Part shown: positions 41,831-53,247 of the stretch, piece after piece
Numbering within the stretch: the stretch's first letter is position 1
Layout: each line of letters begins with the position of its first letter
NCBI GenBank assembly: GCA_016169945.1
Contig: JADLSH010000365.1
Location: 1,980,501-2,044,500 of the forward strand
Source: Trachythela sp. YZ-2020
Taxonomy: Eukaryota > Cnidaria > Anthozoa > Malacalcyonacea > Clavulariidae
DNA: 64,000 nucleotides
Direction of reading: 5' to 3'
Notes under the pieces: generated by a model
What the model was told of the DNA's origin: nothing
Databases searched by the model: none
The model's input: only the letters and a program-made list of their open reading frames with translations
Translations under genes and position numbers: made by a program

Positions 41831-42574
41831 GTGTCCATTGTTCAGGGACCGACTTTTTATATTTGTTTGACCACAGCAAAACATGCATTACGAGTTAATG
41901 TAAAAATATATGTAGCGCTAGGGGTGTAGAAGGATTGTTAAAAGGCTCCCACGAGGCGCCACCATGGTTGGCGCCGACGGGAAAATTTTTGAAAATCTTG
42001 AGTCTGTAGATCGTCGGAAATGCCATTTTCAGAGTCTCTTTCGTTATAGGCCCTTTCATTAATATATTTCTCTTTCGTTATAGGCCCTTTCATTAATATA
42101 TATACGATTTCAAACACTCCAGTTTCGAATTCAAATATTTCTCTGCAATTTTCTTTAAATGCAGTTATTTAAAGAAAACGCCCCCAAAAACGTAACCTTC
42201 AACATCATAAAGACCCAATTAGAAACTGCATTTTTACAGCAGAGTTGTCTTAACTTTCAGTCGAGAATACTGCATGACGTGGAAATAGAACGCACAATGC
42301 GGCAGAGCAAAAGTTAGGAGGTTTTGCGCAGTCGTGTTTGGCTATGTCATCTTACATTTGAGTATATTGCTTTAAGAAGAAAGTATATCTCTGGTTTTGC
42401 AATGTTGATTTCTTCTATTGACAATTTTTGTATCGTTTATTATATCGTTTTTTTAGACAGGATGTTTCGGACCAACTCGGACCGAATTAAGTAGCGTACA
42501 ATTTGGGACCGACTTTTTTGGAAAATTCACAAATTATGGGGGGTGTCACACACCCCCCTTAATGTGCGCCCCTG
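41799..42574. mobile_element. hAT-like element, CAGGGGCGCACATT ends
   Basis: CAGGGGCGCACATTTC and ATGTGCGCCCCTG pair. The flanks TATATAAG and GATATAAG give an 8-bp duplication with one mismatch. It interrupts the duplicated block; copies near 48.3 and 48.7 kb lack it. It is 776 bp with no ORF of note. Confidence 0.8.
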
Positions 42575-42851
42575 GATATAAGTAATCAGCGAGACGCATT
42601 CCTCACGACAAATACATATATGTATATATATATATATACTATATAAGCTCACTTCCCTTGTGGTCGTTTGAGCACTCTGGCCCCAAGACACTTCACGCAT
42701 GTCTGGATGCGCATGTGTCTGAGTATTGTACCACATGCGCTTGGTGAGGGCAAGAGTATGGTGTATAAATACGAAGTCACTCGCATCTAGACTGCGTTAC
42801 AAGCTGCACTGACGAGCCGTTGAACGGCGAAACATGCATGTCTGCAGATTT

Positions 42852-42889
<38 letters not shown>

Positions 42890-43347
42890 CTATGAGTAGC
42901 AAAATTTAAACTCTAGGTTTTAGGACAATATGCTACTTGCTAGTTCTTACCTTGCCTTCTGACTCAAATGTTATTGATATTCAGCAGGTCAGGTCAAGTT
43001 TGCTATGTTCAAAATAGTATAGAACATAAAGATGCTTTTGATTTGATGCATAATTTTCATCGTAAAGTTCAAACTTCCTCATGTTTACAAACAATGCTCG
43101 CCCTTCAGTAATCGAAAGAAGTACACAAATATAACAACTAAATGTGGAATTGATGCTCGCCCTTCAGTAATCAAAATAAGTAAACAAATATAACCACAAA
43201 ATTGGTCACAAAGTTTAAAATATTAGCTAGTATTCCTGGTAGTCAAGTTGACTTTAGTATTGAAAACCTATGTATATAAACAAGATGCTATTTACCAGTA
43301 CACAATGTTTTATTTTTAATATGTTGTAGTATTTCTTATATACCTAA

Positions 43348-43771
43348 GGCCACATAAAAAAAATTACTTGTTTAGCGTCCCCGCCCGACCTGAGCATAGC
43401 ACCCGACCTCAACTTTTATTTTTTATTTTCTAAAAAGCCTTCAAAATTCGTGTAAAAACTCTCAAAACAACGCTTTTGTGCTTGTGGAAACGTTAAAATG
43501 ATGATTTCAATCGTAAATATTCGTATTCTGTAGCTTCACTTCCGCTTAACCTCAAATTGATCCTGGCACCCAGTCCTCTTCCGGCCTCGGCTAAAATTCA
43601 AAATGGTCGCCGTTTTACTGTTTTGGATTTTGAGCCATATATATTATTATCTTTTGATGAATTAAGTATAAAAACATTGTTATGTATTTCAAAAAAAAAT
43701 AAAATCCGCCCGCCCGACCTGAAAAATTTTGATGAGGAGGACGCTGAACAAGTAATTTTTTTTATGTGGCC
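43348..43771. mobile_element. Harbinger-like MITE, TSD TAA, with empty site
   Basis: GGCCACATAAAAAAAATTAC with AGCGTCC pairs with the far end. TAA flanks both sides (43345-43347, 43772-43774). The related copy at 48915-48925 reads CCTTAATGGCTAATAATC without the insert. The 3-bp TWA target is typical of PIF/Harbinger. The frame inside (43557-43904) is not a recognised gene. Confidence 0.82.
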
Positions 43772-44045
43772 TAATGGCTTAATCTTCGACAGTTTGACTA
43801 GTTTCTCCTTCAGAAATAGAACAACTACATTTGAAATTGGCCACATATTAGTCGATACTTTCGTATTGAAAACCTTCGTATTTCCACGTTTTTATATGAA
43901 TTAACGACGTTTTGTCAATTTATTTTGACATTTCAAAACATAAGCGCAATGTTGAATTTAAGATCTAGCCTGCGAGCAGGCAAAATTGAATGATGTAATG
44001 GCCTTGCAGAAAATTACGTCATTGCATTGTAAGCCACTTGCTGAT

Positions 44046-44130
44046 TGGCTAACAGCTAACAGCTAACAGCTAACAGCTAACAGCTAACAGCTAACAGCCA
44101 ACAGCCAACAGCTAACAGCCAACAGCACGA
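44046..44130. repeat. (CTAACAG)n 7-bp tandem tract
   Basis: About eleven units with CTAACAG and CCAACAG variants. They sit where another copy of the same repeat carries the large AT array. Confidence 0.9.
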
Positions 44131-44408
44131 TGGCAATATATCTGCATTCGCAGATACAAAAATAGGTACGCTAAGCGAACATGTATCTTCTGCTCATGGT
44201 GATGCCACATTTGTCCATGAAGGAGTAATATTCAACAATATGCAATCTCCTAATTATACGGGCGCCATTTTGCGAAGGGGGCAAAACAATAAAGCAACAA
44301 TAGCATGACTCTAGGGACAAGTATTCCCATTGGGACGAGGTGTAGTATAGTTACTACGGCTGGCAGTGTCAAGCCGTAGGTTTAATATGCCCCTGTCTGT
44401 TTTCGTCG

Positions 44409-44647
44409 TCGTCGTGGCTTTTTGGGGGTGTCACAAACTTGCACTTCCACGGTCACCCAAGTCACCCGCACAAAACGCATGCAATTTTCTTGTGTGCATC
44501 TTAGAATACTTGCGCATTTTGAGTTACTAACTTGTGTTTTAACCAGATCAATAACGCATCAAGGGAACGATACGATAAATGCAAGTGCAATACGAACGAG
44601 AAACGTACAAATCATGCTGATATTCGTCACGCACTATGTAAAATATT
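44409..44647. repeat. Duplicated block, copy 2 (left part)
   Basis: Matches 41180-41405 with small indels. It is broken at AAAATATT by the next element and resumes at 47939. Confidence 0.82.
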
Positions 44648-45120
44648 CAGGGCTTCCACTTGCCAGGAAATTTCCTGGCAAAAGGAAATATTGGGTTGTG
44701 GCAGGAAAAATGGCAGGAAATCCTTTTTGGAAGGAAATTGGCAGGAATATACAAGAAAGCTACCTATCATAGAGCTTTCAAACGCTGGCAATTTGATTTG
44801 GGCCTTCAATTGGCGGCGTTTTCGCCTTCGCATCAACATCGCAAATCGCTCGGTACGATTCGGATATTGCTCGGGAATTGCTCGCAGGCTCAATTCAAAT
44901 GGGCAGCGGTTGAAAAAATAATTTATTGTTAAATCTCAAGATGTAAACTATGTTAACTATGGTAACAGCAAATGATATAGTAGGGAAACTTCTGAAGGTT
45001 AAATATAAAAAAAGGAAATGTCAGGAAATTTGCCAGGAAATTTTGCAATTTCTGGCAGGAAATATTGCAATAAATAAGGATGAAAACAGGAAATCCAGTT
45101 TTATGAAAGTGGAAGCACTG
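44648..45120. mobile_element. hAT-like MITE 'CAGGGCTTCCACTTG', TSD AAAATATT
   Basis: CAGGGCTTCCACTT and AAAGTGGAAGCACTG are imperfect TIRs inside exact 8-bp repeats AAAATATT (44640-44647, 45121-45128). The interior repeats GGCAGGAAAT words. A fragment of the same family lies at 54107-54195. Confidence 0.85.
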
Positions 45121-45433
45121 AAAATATTCGACATACTTGCCAGTTTGGCGCTAAAAGCGCCAAATTTCTCGATTTTGGCTTCTTTTGACTTTTTTGGCTA
45201 CTAAAAATTCAACCTCGTTCCCAGGCTCTTTACCTACGCTCACCCCCGCTGCGGAAAAGACCCTAGTTCAGACTGGTCACGTGACACCCCAGAATCTGGG
45301 GTGTTTTTAATTAGCGCTTTGAAAACACTGAGGGAGGGGTGGTTGAGTAAACATGTCAATTTTACACTATTCATGTATGAGTGAATAATGGCGTAATAAA
45401 TACAAAAACATGGGCTCACCTGTCCAGATTAGC

Positions 45434-45820
45434 AATGGCTCAACTTAAGGAAACACCGAAAAAGATATACGGAAAATTAATTTCAAACTCCGAGTCTATG
45501 TGTCGACTTTGTTGCGGCATATATGAGCCAAAATATACAAAAAACCTGTACAATAAAGCAAATGTCAAACTACTGGCCTTTGCTGAAGCGGAGAACTCCC
45601 TTCCTCGTCTTGTGTGCCGACCTGGTGAAAGACGACTGGATAATTCTGGAAAATTCCAAAGCATGATATGTGGGAACCAAAAAACTATGATGCAAACAAA
45701 GAGATGTATTGATATTTCGCCTTCAACGCGAATCACGGAGGAGAAAAGGGCAAGAACTAGTCTGGAAGGCGAAGTGCGAGCCTGTCATTTTTATCCAACA
45801 AAGAAACTATACAATTCGAG
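45434..45820 (+). CDS. ZAD-like first exon of transposon protein, decayed
   Basis: The first plausible ATG gives MAQLKETPKKIYGK. MCRLCCGIYEP follows, then LPRLVCRPGERRLDNSGKFQ, where the second pair reads C-x2-G instead of C-x2-C, and a basic tail with DISPSTRITEEKRARTS. An ATTCGAG/GTATGT donor ends the exon in phase 0 after 129 codons. The layout matches the N-termini of multicopy zinc-finger-like proteins in cnidarian transposons (from memory). The lost cysteine suggests an inactive copy. Confidence 0.65.
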
Positions 45821-45980
45821 GTATGTTATATTTTTTATATGATTCATCATTTATGTAATGAGATATTCTATACTATAATTTATGTGTAGATTTCCAATTT
45901 CATTTGCGGTATACACTGAACTCTAAAGAGTAAAGTTTAAAAGCCAATAAAAGGTTCTAAATATCTCCTATACACTACAG

Positions 45981-46376
45981 GTTGTCAACGATCCTGTTTC
46001 CAAAACCGCGTCGTATGATTCCGTCCGTTTACGGATGTCCTAAATACCGTCAATGACGAACTGAGAAATGTGGCAGTTAGAGACACGAAGTCCGTTCTTC
46101 GTAAAATAAATTTTGAAGGAATGAGTTCGTTCTCTTTGGAGGCTACATCGTGGACGAGTATCCTGTATAGTATTCAGAATTCTATCTGAATTGTTGGAGT
46201 TCAACTACAACACGGAAAAGAAGATCGCTCCGTTATGTTTGATTAACAGCGTCATAATGTTCAAACGATGCCATGAGTTGAGTTTTTTGCAGCGCATTAA
46301 TACAATTTTAGTGGCCGACAGTGGCGCTAACACGGAGGTAAATTATAATTGTACAGCTTACTTAATTGTCATTTGA
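45981..46376 (+). pseudogene. Decayed second exon of the same transposon protein
   Basis: After a CTACAG acceptor the sequence reads, across at least one frame change, VNDELRNVAVRDTKSVLRK, then FEGMSSFSLEATSWT, and later TEKKIAPLCLINSV and LQRINTILVADSGA. This order is that of a TE-encoded protein family I remember from cnidarians. Stops and frame changes make it non-functional. Confidence 0.55.
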
Positions 46377-47938
46377 AAAAAAAAGAAAAGCTTTATAAAT
46401 GCATATCAGTTTTTGCTGAGTTGTTCCGTGCGCAATTTTATATTGTCCACAGCGATGCTAACATGGGGGTAAATTATAGTTTATTTTGAATATATCATGT
46501 TTACTCTTTGGCTTGTTACAAATTATGTCAATTTCGAGAACAATAGAATAGACATGAAAAAGCTTTTTACGCGTTTGCCAATGTTTACTTAGCTGTTCGG
46601 CATTTTATTTTGTACATATAATGTTCGAATCATGTTGCCATTGACATTAATTGTAACATAAATGTTGGTCAATTTATTTTTCGCCATTGGTTTTCAGTGC
46701 ATTAAACCTATGATTAAACTGACAAGGTAGATTTTTTATTTGATTGAACTAGTTAAGCTGGTTACAGGCGAGCAAGTTTTATGACAAGTTTTCATATGAC
46801 AAGTTTTACTTGCTCGTTTGTATGGGTACTAAATTTTTTTTCAATGACAAGTGGCGAAGTGCACTTTTGCCCATGCATACAGACGAGTAAATAGAACTTG
46901 TCGTATGAAAACTTGTCATAGAAAACTTGCTCGTCTGTAACCAGGTTTAGGTCAGTCAGTGTTACTTCATTTGTAGAAGAGAAATTTCAAACCGCAATCT
47001 CTTCGGCGCTTCGCTCGTTTCAAAAGACAAAACAAATTTTAAATTATTTAATATCAAACTTGTAATTCTATATTCTACAATATATAAGTATCTTTTCGAC
47101 TAATAAGTTTGAGTTACGAATTGTTTTTACTCTAGTTTTGACTGTTATACTGTTCATATAAGGTTGCCCAATAGTTTATACTGTAGTTGCTTTGTATATT
47201 AATTTCTTGTGGCAAAAAAATTGTTATGGACTATTGTTACTGTTACTGTTACTTTAGGCTTCTGTGCTATTTTATAAACTCAATTTAGAGCCCTTTTACA
47301 TCTTTAAAAGCGATTTTTTGTTGATTTATAGCCTTTATTTGCAATTTTACCGCTCCTTTGAACACGCTTATTTCTACCGGAAATGACTTTTGCGCTTTAC
47401 GCGTCTTAGCCTACCCCCCACGGGACAAAGCTGTGGAAGGTGTCACGTGACCAGCCTGAACCAGGGTCTTTTCCGCAGCGGGGGTGAGCGTAGGTAAAGA
47501 GCCTGGGAACGAGGTTGCTAAAAATTTAGCTTGGCTTCTTTCTATTTTTTGGCTTCTTTTTGGCTTCTTTTTCAAAATAATGAAATAAGCAACTTTTCAA
47601 AAAATAGTCACGCATCCATCAGTAAAAGTTAGTTATTATAAACTCTTTCTGCTCGGATCACTTGCGGATCACGTTCGACCAATCAGAGATAGTTTCATTT
47701 TCGACCAATCAGAGACAGTTTAGAGTTTAGACTACTATCTTCGCAGAGGTCCGACTTTTTGGAAAAAGTATAAAAATGAAGACTCGATTTTTTATGGTAA
47801 TTTATGGCATATTTCGCATAATTACTACTTCGGCCCCAGACCCCGCTCTAAATTTCGAGTTTGGCTTCTTTTGGCTTGGTTTGGCTACTTTTTATCGTGC
47901 GTTTGGCTCTTTTTGGCCCAGGCCACCTGGCAACCCTG

Positions 47939-48350
47939 ATACTTCAGTATATACGAGGGTATTATATTTCCAACAACAAACATTGCGCCTTCAAGACTTG
48001 ACGATCGTAAAGCGCATCGCTCTAAAATATCTATACTCTACAATAGTTTGAGCGAACCATACGTGGGTATTTATTTGTATTTGTGGGAAACTGAAGAGAA
48101 ACTAGGAATCAGTGTTGAATATAATTCAGACATAAGCGCGAAATAACGAGGTCTATTATAATTATTACACTGTAAACGGGTCAAGTTTTTACAAGAAAAC
48201 CGAAGAGCTTAGTTCTCCCTACGTCTTGCGATATTTTAAGATGATCCTATAGCTCCTCGTTATTATACTTCGATTTGATCAAAACGCTTGAACAGACTCC
48301 ATATCAGTATTCAGCGAGACGCATTCCTGACGACAAATAATATGAGGGGT
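47939..48350. repeat. Duplicated block, copy 2 (right part)
   Basis: ATTATATTTCCAACAACAAA to CAGCGAGACGCATTCCT matches 41445-41798 plus 42585-42605, so it lacks the hAT element. Confidence 0.85.
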
Positions 48351-48790
48351 ATTATATTTCCAACAACAAACATCGCGCCTTCAACACTTGATTCGGCGCA
48401 TCGCTCTAAAACATCTACTGGCTCTACAATAGTTTGAGCGAACGTACCACACGTGGGTATTTATTTGTATTTGTGGGAAACTAAAGAGAAACTAGATATC
48501 AGTGTTGAATATAATTGAGACATAAACGCGCAATAACGCGGAGCTCTATTTATTAGAGTTCAAGAGTCAGCTATCACATATTCTTGATTGATTATTACAC
48601 TGTAAACAGGTCAAGTTTTTATAAGAAAACCGAAGACGTTAGTTCTCTCTACATCTTGCAATATTTTAAGATGATCCTATAGCTCCTCAATATTATACTT
48701 CGATTTGACCCAAACGCTTGAACAGACTTGATTTTAGTATTCAGCGAGACGCATTCCTCACGACAATAGTGGAATACGCAAGACATTTAA
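48351..48790. repeat. Duplicated block, copy 3 (partial)
   Basis: Repeats GGTATTATATTTCCAACAAC through GACGCATTCCTCACGACAAT head to tail with copy 2, with a few extra bases. Confidence 0.85.
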
Positions 48791-48879
48791 TCGCGTGCAC
48801 GGCGCACGTATTGGTCAAACGTTGACAGACCAATTCAAATGAGTAACAAATATATATATATATACATATACAATTACAC

Positions 48880-49990
48880 AATGTTTTATTTTTAATATGT
48901 TGTAGTATTTCTTATATACCTTAATGGCTAATAATCTTCGACAGTTTGACTGTTTAACTGTTTAGTTTGATAGTTTCTCCTTCAGAAATAGAACAACTAC
49001 ATTTGAAATTGGCCACATATTTTAAAGCATTCGTTCTAGTCGATACTTTCGTATTGAAATTCTTCGTATTTCCACGTTTTTATATGAACAAGACGCCTGC
49101 TCAAGCGTTCATACTGGCCTTATAATGCGTGCTGGCGTGTAAGGGTATGAACAGTTCGAATAACACTTACATGTATATTTATGCCAGGAATATTAAATCC
49201 GTTTTGAGATGGGCTAGGCTAGAGATGGGCTGGGTGGCTGAATAAATTAAGAGCAGCTACCATAGAGAGACCATATCACATATGCTATAAAAATATTAGT
49301 CGACAACCCCTTCGTACGCTTAGCATCAGGTACAAAGGTTAGAACGGTTCACTTGCGAAATAACCGTTGCGAAATTTCTATGTCTCCAAGGTCTCCAAGT
49401 CACAAACTTTCAAGGATTTTTAAAACGTCTGTAGATAGGCTATAGGGTTCAACAAATACGCAGGTAATATACTACAAACATTCGAGTATGTTAGGTTTAA
49501 AATTCAAAGAAAACTACATCAATAATAAACAAACCGAAGGCCCCCAAGTCACAAACGTTTAAGGGTTTTAAAACGTCCGTAGACAGGCTATAGGGTTCAA
49601 TTAATACGCAGGTAATATGCCAGAAACATTTGAGTACGCTAAGTTTCAAAATTCAAAGAACACTATATCAATAGTAGTAAATAAACAAGACAAAAAACCT
49701 ATTGCATAGTTTCCGCTCCTTACCTGGCGGCCATTTTGACTTGAGCCTGCGATCCATTGCAGGTCAGCGGTTCACTTCATGAACGTAGATCGACTTCACT
49801 TCATTTTCGCACAGAAAATTAGGGAATTCAACATCAGCCTTACGGCCAGTGTAATTAACGACGTTTTGTCAAATTATTTTGACATTTCAAAACATCTAGC
49901 CTGCGAACAGGAAAAATTGAATGATATCATGGCCTTGGGGAACATTACGTCATTGCATTGTAATCCACTTGCTGATTGGTTATCATTTTA
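48880..49990. repeat. Dispersed repeat, third copy, left part
   Basis: CACAATGTTTTATTTTTAATATG, CTTCGACAGTTTGACTG and TCATTGCATTGTAATCCACT align with 43300-44040. An extra 750 bp after TTTTTATATGAA (about 49088-49850) is absent from the 43.9-kb copy. That insert contains a tandem pair of AAACGTCTGTAGATAGGCTA-type blocks. Confidence 0.75.
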
Positions 49991-50000
49991 AATAATATTG

Positions 50001-52489
50001 AATATGATTATATAATATTATATAACATTACATATAATATTATATAACATTATATAACATTATATAATATTATATAATATTATATAATATTATATAACAT
50101 TATATAATATTATATAATATTATATAACATATTATATAATATTATATAATATTATATAATATTATATAATATTATATAATATTATATAATATTATATACA
50201 TTATATAATATTATATAATATTATATAATATTATATACATATATAATATTATATAATATTATATAATATTATATAATATTATATAATATTATATAATATT
50301 ATATAATATTATATAATATTATATAATATTATATAATATTATATAACATTACATAATATTATATAAATATTATATAACATTATATAATATTATGTATACA
50401 TAATATTATATAATATTATATATAATATTATATAATATTATATAATATTATATAATATTATATAATATTATATAATATTATATAATATTATATAACATTA
50501 TATAATATTATATAATATTATATAAATATTATATAATATTATATAATATTATATAATATTATATAATATTATATAATATTATATAATATTATATAATATT
50601 ATATATAATATTATATAATAATATTATAATATATTATAATATTATAATAATATATAATATTATATAATATTATATACATATTATATAATATTATATAATA
50701 TTATATAATATTATATAATATTATATAATATATATATAATATTATATAATATATATAATAGTATATAATAATATATAATATTATATAATATTATATAATA
50801 TTATATAATATTATATACATATATAATATTATATAATATTATATAATATTATATAATATTATATAATATTATATAAATTATATAATATTATATAATATTA
50901 TATATATACATAATATTATATAATATTATATAATATTATATAATAATATTATATAACATATATAATATTATATAACATTATATAATATTATATAATATTA
51001 TATAATATTATATAATATTATATAATATTATATAATATTATATAATATTATATAATATTATATAATATTATATAATATTATATAATATTATATAATATTA
51101 TATAATATTATATAATATTATATAATATTATATAATATTATATAATATTATATAATATTATATAATATTATATAATATTATATAATATTATATAATATTA
51201 TATAATATTATATAATATTATATAATATTATATAATATTATATAATATTATATAATATTATATAATATTATATAATATTACATAACATTATATAATATTA
51301 TATAATATTATATAATATTATATAATATTATATAACATATATAATATTATATAATATTATATAATATTATATAATATTATATAATATTATATAATATTAT
51401 ATAATATTATATAATATTATATAACATTATATAATATTATATAATATTATATAATATTATATAATATTATATAATATTACATAATATTATATAATATTAC
51501 ATAATATTATATAATATTATATATTATTATAATATTATAATATATTATAATATTATTATATAATATTATATATAATATTATATAATATTATATAATATTA
51601 TATAATATTATATAATATTATATAATATTATATAATATTACATAATATTATATAATATTATATAACATATATAATATTATATAATATTATATAATATTAT
51701 ATAATATTATATAATATTATATAATATTATATACATATATATAATATTATATAATTATTATATTATTATATTATTATATATTATATGATATATATTATAT
51801 TATATATATTATATAATATTATATAAATATTATATAATATTATATAATATTATATAATATTATATAATATTATATAATATTATATAATATTATATAATAT
51901 TATATAATATTATATAACATATATAATATTATATAACATATATAATATTATATATATTATATAATATTATATAAATATACATATATAATATTAAATATAA
52001 TATAATATTAAATATAATATTATATTATATTATATTATATTATATTATATTATATTATATTATATTATATAATATTATAATATTATATAATATAATATAA
52101 TATAATATAATATTATATAATATTATATAATATTATATAATATTATATAATATTATATAATATTATATAATATTATATAATATTATATAATATTATATAA
52201 TATTATATAATATTATATAATATTATATAATATTATATAATATTATATAATATTATATATAATATTATATAATATTATATAATATTATATAATATTATAT
52301 AATATTATATAATATTATATAATATTACATAATATTACATAACATTACATAACATTACATAACATTACATAACATTACATAACATTACATAACATTACAT
52401 AACATTACATAACATTACATAACAATACATAACAATACATAACAATACATAACAATACATAACAATAACATTACATAACAATAACATTA
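50001..52489. repeat. 2.5-kb decameric AT array (TATAATATTA)n
   Basis: Almost pure TATAATATTA repeats with a few TATATA and ACATAT interruptions. Toward the right edge the unit drifts to CATAATATTA, then CATAACATTA and CATAACAATA (52320-52489). It is bounded by parts of the dispersed repeat (GCTGATTGG... on the left, CAGATACAAAA on the right). There is no coding potential. Confidence 0.97.
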
Positions 52490-53082
52490 CAGATACAAAA
52501 ACTATATTCGTGACTGACTCACTCAATGCCGCACATGATTACAATAGTTTAACCCGAGTTGCAAACGTTCATTTGGCCTGTAATTACAAACAATTAACCT
52601 TGACTAATCAAGTTCGACTTCGAATTTTTCTAAATGTCCTAAATAAATAGTATGCGTGACAGTGTTTAAACATTGCACTACAATACATGTATATCAGTAT
52701 TGACCTTGTGATTGGTGGCAAATACACGCAATGGAAACATTTAGCATCATTTGCTCGCTCCCATAACTCCATAAGTTTGAGTACATATGAAGTTTGACCA
52801 CCATGTGTGGTACCCAGTGGTTGTACCATATAAAACACTTACAGAATTCTTAACCACTCGCAAAATATTATCATGTGACCTAAATAAAGGAATATGATCG
52901 GTGGAACAAACGCAATTTCAAAGAAGGAATTTAAGATGCAAAAGAGCCTCGTTTTCGTGTTTGGTGACGTTGCTTTACCGGAAGGGTGAATTCAGTAATT
53001 CATGAATTGTTGATTTCGAAAATACATGTATTTTTTACCAACCACCTTTTTTCTTGATGCTTAAATACCGATCGGCACAAGA
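52490..53082. other. Upstream of TRAF-like RING exon
   Basis: No repeat or gene was recognised. It would contain the promoter of the TRAF-like gene if 53083 is its start. Confidence 0.35.
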
Positions 53083-53247
53083 ATGGCAACAAACGATCAT
53101 TCTGGCTACCCACTAAAGTGGTTTAAAGATCAGAATGCAGCAAGACATGATTATGAATGTGCCATTTGTCTGGAGGTTTTGAAAGATCCTGTACAAGTGA
53201 GAGATTGTGACATCGATTTTGTGCCTCTGTATTGACGATATTCTCAG
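53083..53247 (+). CDS. TRAF-like RING exon, frameshifted as sequenced
   Basis: ATG at 53083 gives MATNDHSGYPLKWFKDQN and then YECAICLEVLKDPVQVRDC, the first half of a TRAF RING finger. The next residues (HRFCAS and CIDDIL) are found only by changing frame twice, each time at a site where one base of a GG or TT pair appears missing. As read, the frame hits TGA after VPLY. A CAG/GTACGT donor follows CIDDIL, as expected for a RING first exon. TRAF proteins are cytoplasmic ubiquitin-ligase adaptors of immune and TNF-type receptors. Zinc-finger exons were not recognised downstream. Confidence 0.75.

Larger units (their letters stand above)
42920..44162. repeat. Dispersed repeat, long copy with nested insertion
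   Basis: From TCAAATGTTATTGATATTCA to GCATTCGCAGATACAAAA. It shares its order with the copies at 20340 and 48880-52500. It carries a nested TAA-flanked MITE and a 7-bp tandem tract. Confidence 0.8.
45210..47517. mobile_element. MULE-like element, TSD CTAAAAATT, with two coding exons
   Basis: CAACCTCGTTCCCAGGCTC and complement, with arms of about 100 bases (GGAAAAGACCCT, GTCACGTGAC), lie inside exact 9-bp repeats CTAAAAATT (45201-45209, 47518-47526). The 2308-bp interior has a ZAD-like first exon and a decayed second exon. A separate inverted repeat (CTGGTTACAGGCGAGCAAG, 46755-46943) looks like a nested MITE. Confidence 0.9.
45137..47938. mobile_element. 'GGCTTCTTTTGGC' element, split by a MULE-like element
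   Basis: The sequence between GACATACTT and ATACTTCAG of the duplicated block is inserted relative to copy 1. Its right end is GGCAACCCTG and its left end GCCAGTTTGGCGC. The usual CAGGGTTGCCAG left terminus seems lost or altered. It is rich in TTTTGGCTTCTTT and hosts the element 45210-47517. Confidence 0.65.

Noticed and set aside
43557..43904. 115-residue plus-strand frame
   Set aside because: Straddles the right terminal repeat of a TAA-flanked MITE and its flank, with no recognisable domain.
44532..44932. Overlapping frames in two phases
   Set aside because: They run across the boundary of a duplicated block and a hAT MITE, so they are chimeric.
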